The position numbers and the translations under genes are program-made. 64,000 nt of DNA, taken from positions 31,800-95,799 of the forward strand of contig DASYXI010000024.1 in assembly GCA_035934995.1 (NCBI GenBank), read 5' to 3'. Each line of letters begins with the position of its first letter. The first letter of the stretch is position 1. Below the pieces are notes generated by a model. The model made no database searches, was not told the DNA's origin, and saw only the letters and a list, made by a program, of their open reading frames with translations. This document shows positions 55,678 to 64,000 of the stretch, in pieces. This DNA is from REEB95 sp035934995. GTDB lineage: Bacteria; Pseudomonadota; Alphaproteobacteria; ATCC43930; CGMCC-115725.

Positions 55678-56512
55678 GCCCGGAATGCCTGTGATGATGC
55701 CCATGCGAATGCGTCGTGTGCGCATCGTGGCGATGGCCGTCGCCCTCCAGCTCGTGCCCACCCGACATCACGAAGATGCGGCCTTTGATCCGGACGACCT
55801 CGATCTCCGCGCCGTAGAGGCGCGATAGCACCGGCCCGGTGATGACTTCGTCGACGGTGCCGAGCGCCGCTTGGCCGTTGCCGAGATAGAGGACGCGGTC
55901 GATGGCGCCGAGCAGCGGATTGAGCTCATGGGCGCTGAACAGCACGGTGATCCGCAACTCGCGCTGTAGTGCTTTCACCAAACCGATCACTTCGGTTTGA
56001 TGGCGCGGGTCGAGGCTGATCAACGGCTCGTCCAGCAACAGCAATTGCGGACTACCGATCAGGGCCTGCGCCAGCAATAGCCGTTGGCGCTCGCCGCCGG
56101 AAAGCCCGGCCAGGGGCCGGCGCGCCAGCGCCAGCGCGCCAACCCGGTCCAGCGCACGCTCGATCTCGCGCCGACCTGCTCCGCCCACAAAAGGAAGGCC
56201 GAGGCGGTGGCCGTTGACGACGCTGGCGATGAAATCCCACCCGCTCAAACCGGCCATCGCCGCGGCGGCGTGAGCTTGCGGCAGGTAGCCGATGGCGGCG
56301 TTGCCGCGCGTCGCCGGACGGCCGAGGATTTGAATCGCGCCCCGGTTCGCCGGTACCAGGCCAAGCAGCGCGCGCATCAACGTGGTCTTTCCGGCGCCGT
56401 TCGGGCCGAGCACGCCGACGAATTCGCCCGCTGCGATGTCCAGCGTGATGGTGTCAAGAACGACGCGATTCCCCAGCGTCAGCCGGACATCACGCAGCGC
56501 AATAGCGATCAT
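55670..56512 (-). CDS. znuC: Zinc ABC transporter ATP-binding protein ZnuC
   Basis: 280 residues: Walker A GPNGAGKTTLM, signature LSGGERQRLL, Walker B LLLLDEPLISLD. The last 28 residues contain 11 histidines, a likely zinc-buffering tail on the cytoplasmic side. It lies between znuA and znuB in the minus-strand operon, 6 bases after the znuA stop. Confidence 0.92.
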   Translation of the reverse strand: MIAIALRDVRLTLGNRVVLDTITLDIAAGEFVGVLGPNGAGKTTLMRALLGLVPANRGAIQILGRPATRGNAAIGYLPQAHAAAAMAGLSGWDFIASVVNGHRLGLPFVGGAGRREIERALDRVGALALARRPLAGLSGGERQRLLLAQALIGSPQLLLLDEPLISLDPRHQTEVIGLVKALQRELRITVLFSAHELNPLLGAIDRVLYLGNGQAALGTVDEVITGPVLSRLYGAEIEVVRIKGRIFVMSGGHELEGDGHRHDAHTTHSHGHHHRHSGHA

Positions 56513-56518
56513 CGATTC

Positions 56519-57385
56519 CTATTTTGGCAGCGCCCGATCGACCGTATCAAGCTCGCTCGTCATCCATTGCTGATAGGTCTTGCCGGGCGGTTCGGTCTCG
56601 GCCGCCCCAACGACAGGAACATGCGACGCCTTGGCCAGCTTCACCATGCGTTCGGCAATCGGGTCCGATGCCTGGCTGTTGTAGACCAGTAGCTTCGCCT
56701 GATGGGTCTTGAGATCGCGCTCAAAGCCAGCCACGTCCGACGCGCTGGGCTCGGTGTCGTTCATCACCGATAACTGAAAAGACTGGTTCCGGACCTGTAG
56801 GCCGAGCGCGTCGAACATATAGCCGAAGACCGGCTCCGTCGCCGTCACCGGCGTGCCCGCCAGGCGTTCATGCAGGGCGGCGATCTTCGCCTGAATCGGC
56901 TGCATCGATTGCTGGAAACGGGCCAGGCGATCCTGATAGTCCGACCGGTGCGCCGGATCGGCAGCACTGAGATCGTCGGTCAAAACCTTGGCAAAGGTCA
57001 GCATCGTGTTCGGATCGTACCAAATGTGCGGATTGTCGCCGGTCTTCTTACCGATTAGATCGGCCACGACAATGACGGTGCGATCCGCGCTGCGGGCGGC
57101 GCCGAGCAGTTTCGCCATCCACGGGTCATAGTCGATGCCGCTGTAGATCACGAGCTTCGCGCCCGAAATCGCGCGCGCGACCGAGGGGCTGGCCTCGAAA
57201 AGATGCGGGTCTTCGTCGGGGTTACTGAGGATGCTCGTCACGCTCACGCCCGGGCCGCCGATCTGGTGCGCGACGTCGCCGTAGAAATTCTCGGCGGCAA
57301 CGATCGGAAGGGGACCGGCGGCGAATGCCGGCGCGGCGATGCTCGGCAAACCAACCGCCAGGGCCAGGATTAACACGCGTTTCAT
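56519..57385 (-). CDS. znuA: Zinc ABC transporter substrate-binding protein ZnuA
   Basis: 288 residues with a signal peptide ending FAAGP. Cluster A-I binding protein: NFYGDVAHQIGG, DEDPHLFEASPS (H61), GDNPHIWYDP (H120) and TEPVFGYMFDALG (E184, where zinc binders often have His). The His-rich loop of E. coli ZnuA is absent. ATG 57385 is chosen; the frame to 57445 runs through the Zur box. The Zur box 49 bases upstream and the znuCB genes support zinc. Confidence 0.88.
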   Translation of the reverse strand: MKRVLILALAVGLPSIAAPAFAAGPLPIVAAENFYGDVAHQIGGPGVSVTSILSNPDEDPHLFEASPSVARAISGAKLVIYSGIDYDPWMAKLLGAARSADRTVIVVADLIGKKTGDNPHIWYDPNTMLTFAKVLTDDLSAADPAHRSDYQDRLARFQQSMQPIQAKIAALHERLAGTPVTATEPVFGYMFDALGLQVRNQSFQLSVMNDTEPSASDVAGFERDLKTHQAKLLVYNSQASDPIAERMVKLAKASHVPVVGAAETEPPGKTYQQWMTSELDTVDRALPK

Positions 57386-57433
57386 GTGATTGACCCGCTG
57401 ACGACGGGCGATGAATCCGCCCATTGATCTGAT

Positions 57434-57450
57434 ATGATATAACATATCAT
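57434..57450 (-). promoter_or_regulatory. Zur box upstream of znuA
   Basis: ATGATATAACATATCAT is a perfect palindrome (7-bp arms, 3-base centre), 49 bases before the znuA start. It resembles the alphaproteobacterial Zur operator of the TGATAT-N3-ATATCA kind. It should repress znuACB when zinc is plentiful. Confidence 0.78.
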
Positions 57451-57506
57451 CACGTCGCGTCCAGCAGTGCGCTCCGTCATACGGTCGACGGGGGACGATG
57501 CGACCG

Positions 57507-57791
57507 TCAGGTCAAGAACGAGTGGACGATCTCGACCAGTTCTTCGGCGGCCTGGGCCCGCGGATCGTCGCGCGATGCCTTGGGATCGACCAGATGCTCG
57601 AGAATGTGATCCTCGATCACCTCGGCGATGAACCCGTCCAAGGCGCCGCGGCAAGCGGTCGCCTGCTGCAGGATGGCGGCGCAGTTCGCGTCTTCCTGGA
57701 CGCGGCGCTCGACTGATTCGAGCTGGCCTCGGATCCGTCGCAGCCGCATCAGGAGTTTCTGTTTCTCTTTTTCTCCGGTGGTGTGGCTCAT
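57507..57791 (-). CDS. RcnR/DmeR-type metal-sensing repressor (CsoR family)
   Basis: 94 residues, all-helical DUF156 fold: LLMRLRRIRGQLESVERR, DANCAAILQQATACRGALDGF, EVIEDHILEHLV. H3, C37, H62 and H66 match the H-C-H-H fingerprint of Ni/Co sensors RcnR and DmeR (H3, C35, H60, H64). It is divergent from the NRAMP-related gene, with operator-like sites between. FrmR-type formaldehyde sensing is less likely because of H3. Confidence 0.85.
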   Translation of the reverse strand: MSHTTGEKEKQKLLMRLRRIRGQLESVERRVQEDANCAAILQQATACRGALDGFIAEVIEDHILEHLVDPKASRDDPRAQAAEELVEIVHSFLT

Positions 57792-57797
57792 TTTCTC

Positions 57798-57844
57798 TTG
57801 ATCCTATCCTCTAGGAGGGTATATACGGGTACCCGAGGGGAGTA
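57798..57844 (+). promoter_or_regulatory. Candidate promoter and CsoR-family operators for the NRAMP-related operon
   Basis: TTGATC (57798-57803) and TATATA (57820-57825) are spaced 16 bases apart and could be -35 and -10. TATCCTCTAGGAGGGTATA (57805-57823) is a near-palindrome between them. A second G/C-tract site, TACCCGAGGGGAGTA (57830-57844), resembles on the other strand the RcnR operator TACT-N-CCCCCC-AGTA. Both fit repression by the divergent repressor. Confidence 0.55.
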
Positions 57845-58080
57845 TATAGCCTCTCGAGCGCCGGAAGTCGATCCCGGCGTTTTGTGCAACCCGTCGCAAG
57901 GGACCTGATGAACCCGCGATCTAGTAACACGCCGACCGACGATCATCGTCGTTTCACGACGATGATTTCGGCCGGGTTCAATACCCGGGAAATTCACGAG
58001 GTCCCGGAGCCGCGCTCGATTTAGAACGCCCTCCTGTCCTCGCGCCTCCCGGGTCGGTGCAACCGATCTGAGAAGAAGGA
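57845..58080 (+). promoter_or_regulatory. Structured 5' leader of the NRAMP-related operon
   Basis: About 240 bases separate the promoter from ATG 58092 with no gene. There is a perfect 10-bp hairpin ATCATCGTCG / CGACGATGAT with a 5-base loop (57942-57966), extended by CCGA/TCGG outside it. A following CCGGGA / TCCCGG pair (around 57977-58000) could form an alternative helix. No known riboswitch consensus was recognised. AGAAGGAGGCG just before the ATG is a strong ribosome binding site. Confidence 0.45.
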
Positions 58081-58091
58081 GGCGCGGACAC

Positions 58092-59465
58092 ATGTCCGTT
58101 GAAACGGAAACTTGCTCGCCCGTCATCGCGGCGCCCATTGCCTATAGCGAAGGGCTCCAACATCGCATTCGCGACCGGCTGCGCATCGAACGTCTGCGCA
58201 GCGGCGGCGGCTTGCTCAACCGCCTTGCCCTGGGTCTCGCGCTCGTCGGCCCTGGTCTCTTGGTCATGCTCGGCGATAACGACGCGGGCGGCGTCATCAC
58301 CTATGCCCAGACTGGCGCCACCTATGGCCTCAGCCTGTTCATTCCGTTAATGATCCCGCTCGGCTTCATTGCCTATCTGGTCCAGGAAATGACCATTCGG
58401 CTCGGCGCCGTCACGCGTCGCGGTCACGCCGAAATGATCTGGAAGCGCTACGGCAAATTCTGGGGTGCGTTCTCGCTGATCGACCTTGTTGCGGCCAACA
58501 TCCTAACCCTGATGACCGAGTTCATCGGGGTGCGCGTTGCCAGCGAGATCTTCCGCGTACCTTATCTGATCACGATCCCGTTTGCCTTCGTGTTGGTGAC
58601 CGGCGTCCTGGTCTTCCTGAAATATTACACATGGGAGCGGGTCTCGCTGTTCATCGCGGCGTTCAACCTGATCTTCGTCCCGCTCACTCTGCTCTCGCAT
58701 CCCGACTGGAGCGCCATCGGCCGCACCTTTACCGGCGAAACCGGCTGGGTCGTGCCTGGCGGGCTGTTCTCAGCGTCATTCCTGATGCTGGTTTCGGCGA
58801 ACATCGGCACGACGATCGCGCCGTGGCAACTATTCTTCCAGCAATCCTGCGTCGTCGACAAAGGCCTATTGGTCAAGGACATCAAGGCGAGCCGGCGCGA
58901 TCTGATGCTCGGCGTGCTCGGCATGGTGCTGGTGGCGGTCGCGATCATCGTGGTTGCCGGCCAATATCTGCATGCTTTGCCGAACGCCACGTCGCTCGAC
59001 GACGACACCGTGGTTCACGCCATCGGTGCCAAGCTTGGCCAGGGCGCGATGGTCGTCTTCGCGCTTGGACTGCTCGAAGCCGGCCTGATCGCTGCGATCG
59101 TGATCACCGCCAGCACCGCCTGGGCCATCGGCGAAGCGCTCGACGTGCCGCGTTCGGTCAACGTGTCACCACACCGGTCACTGTATTTCTATGCGCCCGC
59201 GGTCATGGGCACGGCGATCGCAGCCGGCACCTTGATGCTGCCGAACGTGCCGATCGGATTCCTGAATCTCACGGTTCAGGTGATCGCGACCGTGTTCATG
59301 CCGGCGGCGATGCTGTTCCTGCTGATGCTGTTGAACGACCGCGAATTGCTCGGCGAGCACGTGAATTCGCACCTGCGTAATGCCTTATCGATCAGCGTCA
59401 TGATTCTGCTGATCGTCTGTAACGGTCTCTACGGTATTTCAGCCGTCTTCCCCAATGCACTCTGA
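58092..59465 (+). CDS. NRAMP-related divalent cation transporter with altered metal-site motifs
   Basis: 457 residues with about 11 membrane segments and a 40-residue N-terminal tail. The canonical NRAMP helix-1 motif DPGN reads D64-AGG here (LGDNDAGGVITYAQTG), and the helix-6 MPH motif reads A243-P-W (TTIAPWQLFFQQS). The metal-binding Asp is kept, but Asn and the soft Met ligand are lost, as in NRAMP-related Mg transporters. This suggests a preference other than classical Mn/Fe. It heads an operon with a small membrane protein and a porin and is likely controlled by the RcnR-type repressor. Confidence 0.85.
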   Translation: MSVETETCSPVIAAPIAYSEGLQHRIRDRLRIERLRSGGGLLNRLALGLALVGPGLLVMLGDNDAGGVITYAQTGATYGLSLFIPLMIPLGFIAYLVQEMTIRLGAVTRRGHAEMIWKRYGKFWGAFSLIDLVAANILTLMTEFIGVRVASEIFRVPYLITIPFAFVLVTGVLVFLKYYTWERVSLFIAAFNLIFVPLTLLSHPDWSAIGRTFTGETGWVVPGGLFSASFLMLVSANIGTTIAPWQLFFQQSCVVDKGLLVKDIKASRRDLMLGVLGMVLVAVAIIVVAGQYLHALPNATSLDDDTVVHAIGAKLGQGAMVVFALGLLEAGLIAAIVITASTAWAIGEALDVPRSVNVSPHRSLYFYAPAVMGTAIAAGTLMLPNVPIGFLNLTVQVIATVFMPAAMLFLLMLLNDRELLGEHVNSHLRNALSISVMILLIVCNGLYGISAVFPNAL

Positions 59466-59477
59466 GCGAGGCGTGTC

Positions 59478-59666
59478 ATGACCCACGACAAATCTGATCT
59501 CGACGCTATCGCCTACAGCGAAGGCTGGCATGTGCCACCGCCGGAGGTGACGTGCGTCATCCTTCGGCCCTGGCAGCAGGCCGTGTTCTGGGGGCTGCGC
59601 CTCTACATTATCGCGATGCTCGCGGTTATGGCGGTCGGCTTCGCCCAAGTGGCGGCTGGAAAGTAA
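59478..59666 (+). CDS. Small single-pass membrane protein, 62 residues
   Basis: A soluble N-terminal half (about 36 residues, Asp/Pro-containing) and one C-terminal membrane helix (LYIIAMLAVMAVGFAQVAAG). It lies 12 bases after the transporter stop and 6 before the porin start, so it is surely co-transcribed. IAYSEGWH also echoes IAYSEGLQH near the N-terminus of the transporter. An accessory subunit of the transporter is plausible; the family is not recognised. Confidence 0.7.
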   Translation: MTHDKSDLDAIAYSEGWHVPPPEVTCVILRPWQQAVFWGLRLYIIAMLAVMAVGFAQVAAGK

Positions 59667-59672
59667 CCCGAG

Positions 59673-61097
59673 ATGGTCAGCGCGATGGTTTCGTTCGGTC
59701 GGTCGGCCTGGGCCGGCGCTGCTGGCCTTTTGCTCTGGGCGCTGCCGGCGACGGCGCAAACCGCCGCGAGCGACCAAGCGCCGGCGCCGACAGGATTCTG
59801 GGAGCGCGCCAACCTGCTCGGCGAGATCGGCGGCTTGCGGTCATGGCTCGGTCAATACGGCGTCACCTTCAATCTGCAGGAAATCGACGAGGTGCTGGAC
59901 AATGTCACCGGCGGCGTCCACACCGGCGCCGACTATGACGGCCTGACCACCGCCAGTCTCAGCCTGGATACGAGCAAGGCGCTCCACTGGTCGGGCGGCA
60001 CGTTCAACGTCAGCGCGTTGCAGATCCATGGCCGCAATCTCAGCGCCGACAATCTCGCCACGCTGCAAACCGCCAGCGGTATCGAAGCCAGCCGTGCCAC
60101 CCGTCTGTGGGAGCTGTGGTATCAGCAGGCGTTTCTTGGCGGCAAAGCCGACGTCAAGCTCGGCCAGCAGAGCGTCGATCAGGAATTCATCGGCAGCCAG
60201 TACGCGAGCCTGTTCGTCAACACAATGATGGGCTGGCCGATGCTGCCGTCGGCCGATCTTTACGCCGGCGGACCCGCCTATCCGCTGTCGTCGCCGGGCG
60301 TGCGCCTGCGCATTCAGCCAACCGACGTCGTGACGGTGCTCGCCGGCGTCTTCGACGACAATCCGCCAGGCGGCCCATTCAACGACGATCCGCAATTGCG
60401 CGGCGCCGAAGCATCGGGAACAAAATTCAATCTCGGCGGCGGCGCGCTGTGGATCGGCGAGCTTCAATATGCCGCCAACGCCTCGCCAGCCAAGGATTGC
60501 GGTAATCTCGCCTGTGGGCTGCCCGGCACCTATAAAGTTGGCAGCTGGTACGACAGCGGCAGCTTTCTCGATCAGCGTTTCGATACCCACGGCGTGTCGT
60601 TGGCGAACCTGGCGGCGACCAACGGCATTGCCATGCGACACCGCGGCAATTTCAGCATTTACGGCGTCGTCGACCAGATGATGTGGCGCGAACCAGACGG
60701 GCCGCGGTCGGTCGGCGTCTTTGCCCGCGCCATGGGCGCGCCCGCCGATCGCAACCTGATCGACGCGAGCCTCAACGCCGGTATCAGCCTGAAGGCGCCG
60801 TTGTCGGGACGCGACAACGACACGGTCGGCATCGGCTATGGCTGGGCGCATATCAGCGGCCGGGCCACCGCGCCCGACCAAGACACCGCCCATTTCACTG
60901 GCACGGCATTTCCGGTGCGCAGCGCCGAGCATTTCATCGAAGTCACGTATCAATATCAGGTCGCGCCGTGGTGGCAGCTGCAGCCGGATTTCCAATACGT
61001 GATCAATCCCGGCAGCGGCATTCAGAACCCGCAGCACACCAGCCAAATCGTCGGCGACGAAGCGGTTTTCGGGTTGCGCACGACCATTACGTTCTGA
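59673..61097 (+). CDS. OprB-family carbohydrate-type porin
   Basis: 474 residues with a signal peptide (ends ATAQTA) and the OprB pattern: WERANLLGEIGGLRSWLGQYGV, LYQQAFL-like WYQQAFLGGKADVKLGQQ, GVRLRIQPTDVVTVLAGVF, and a C-terminal aromatic residue (TITF) for beta-barrel insertion. OprB porins usually pass sugars, but the operon with a cation transporter suggests metal entry. Start at ATG 59673 or 59685. Confidence 0.86.
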   Translation: MVSAMVSFGRSAWAGAAGLLLWALPATAQTAASDQAPAPTGFWERANLLGEIGGLRSWLGQYGVTFNLQEIDEVLDNVTGGVHTGADYDGLTTASLSLDTSKALHWSGGTFNVSALQIHGRNLSADNLATLQTASGIEASRATRLWELWYQQAFLGGKADVKLGQQSVDQEFIGSQYASLFVNTMMGWPMLPSADLYAGGPAYPLSSPGVRLRIQPTDVVTVLAGVFDDNPPGGPFNDDPQLRGAEASGTKFNLGGGALWIGELQYAANASPAKDCGNLACGLPGTYKVGSWYDSGSFLDQRFDTHGVSLANLAATNGIAMRHRGNFSIYGVVDQMMWREPDGPRSVGVFARAMGAPADRNLIDASLNAGISLKAPLSGRDNDTVGIGYGWAHISGRATAPDQDTAHFTGTAFPVRSAEHFIEVTYQYQVAPWWQLQPDFQYVINPGSGIQNPQHTSQIVGDEAVFGLRTTITF

Positions 61098-61112
61098 GCC
61101 GGCGGCCGCACG

Positions 61113-61141
61113 AAAAACGGCCGTCCAAAGGACGGCCGTTT
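61113..61141 (-). terminator. Terminator of the rrn operon (bidirectional)
   Basis: A perfect 12-bp stem AAACGGCCGTCC / GGACGGCCGTTT with a 3-base loop. On the minus strand the stem is followed by five T, the proper form for ending the rrn operon after tRNA-fMet. On the plus strand it follows the porin stop by about 15 bases. Confidence 0.87.
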
Positions 61142-61155
61142 GCAATCGGGCGGGA

Positions 61156-61232
<77 letters not shown>

Positions 61233-61285
61233 TCATCGGAGGACGAATGAACATGGTTGCGAGGGAGCGTCGGCGGAGCTTGATA

Positions 61286-61404
61286 GGCTTGGCAGCGACC
61301 TACTCTCCCGTGTCTTAAGACACAGTACCATCGGCGCTGAGGGCTTTCACGGCCGAGTTCGGGATGGGATCGGGTGCTTACTCCCTCGCCATAACCACCA
61401 AGCC
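61286..61404 (-). rRNA. rrf: 5S ribosomal RNA
   Basis: On the minus strand it begins near GCTTGGTGG and runs through CCCGATCCCATCCCGAACTC, the universal loop region, to TAGGTCGCTGCCAAG. The ends pair (CTTGG with CCAAG). Boundaries are good to a few bases. Confidence 0.9.
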
Positions 61405-61525
61405 AATCAAGCTCCGTAACGACGAGAATGAAGAGCGCCTTCACGCGTTATTGCGCAGTGCGAGCCCGAACGGGGCTTCGTTCTGCAAGCAATCGGGTCC
61501 GCACGCCTTGCGGCGTACGGGCGAT

Positions 61526-64000
<2,475 letters not shown>

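Overview
The window is high-GC DNA from an alphaproteobacterium. The evidence is a divK-pleD pair, an HdaA-type DnaA homologue with a clamp-binding motif, an EipB (DUF1849) protein, Liv-type ABC transporters, a hopanoid-associated HpnK-like protein and an rrn operon ending 23S-5S-tRNA-fMet. The gene run aspS / rnd / ppx-ppk / sixA / hdaA-PerM-CDP-alcohol phosphotransferase-DUF2066 resembles what I recall from Rhodospirillales, but the order is not certain from this window alone.

Layout. (1) 1-6351: a plus-strand nucleotide-sugar operon, entered mid-gene: a two-subunit thiamine-diphosphate (ThDP) E1-like enzyme, a ColD/RfbH-type PLP dehydratase with His in place of the catalytic Lys, a GDP-mannose-4,6-dehydratase-like SDR, a fused HddC-GmhB GDP-heptose enzyme, a methyltransferase and a tiny lipoprotein. 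(2) 6716-8830: a minus-strand sugar epimerase/aminotransferase pair. (3) 8981-19745: catabolic and transport genes: a LigI-like lactonase, a DUF1932 dehydrogenase, a branched-chain-type ABC transporter with a fused LivHM permease, an SDR, a zeta GST, an MFS exporter, HpnK and YjbQ. (4) 19849-33795: housekeeping and cell-cycle genes: rpmG, pleD, divK, eipB, aspS, rnd, ppx, ppk, sixA, hdaA and membrane genes. (5) 33924-47533: a SsuABC/TauABC-like transporter, an aldo/keto reductase, a CYTH-CHAD protein, small hypotheticals, a signalling cluster with a degenerate histidine kinase, a PRC-barrel protein, an MFS protein and a debranching-type glycosidase. (6) 47690-52292: a second complete Liv-type transporter. 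(7) 52330-61097: a metal block: Zur, ZnuABC with two Zur boxes, an RcnR-type repressor, an NRAMP-related transporter with altered metal-site motifs, a 62-residue membrane protein and an OprB-type porin. (8) 61113-64000: the 3' part of an rrn operon on the minus strand.

Two systems deserve most attention. The first is the sugar operon. It combines GDP-heptose synthesis, 4,6-dehydration, PLP 3-dehydration and a stand-alone E1-like ThDP enzyme without any lipoyl E2. This fits the construction of a 3,6-dideoxy, carbon-branched (yersiniose/caryophyllose-like) GDP-sugar. The second is the RcnR / NRAMP-related / small membrane protein / porin cassette. It has operator-like sites overlapping its promoter and a structured leader, and looks like a dedicated outer-to-inner membrane cation uptake route next to the zinc regulon.
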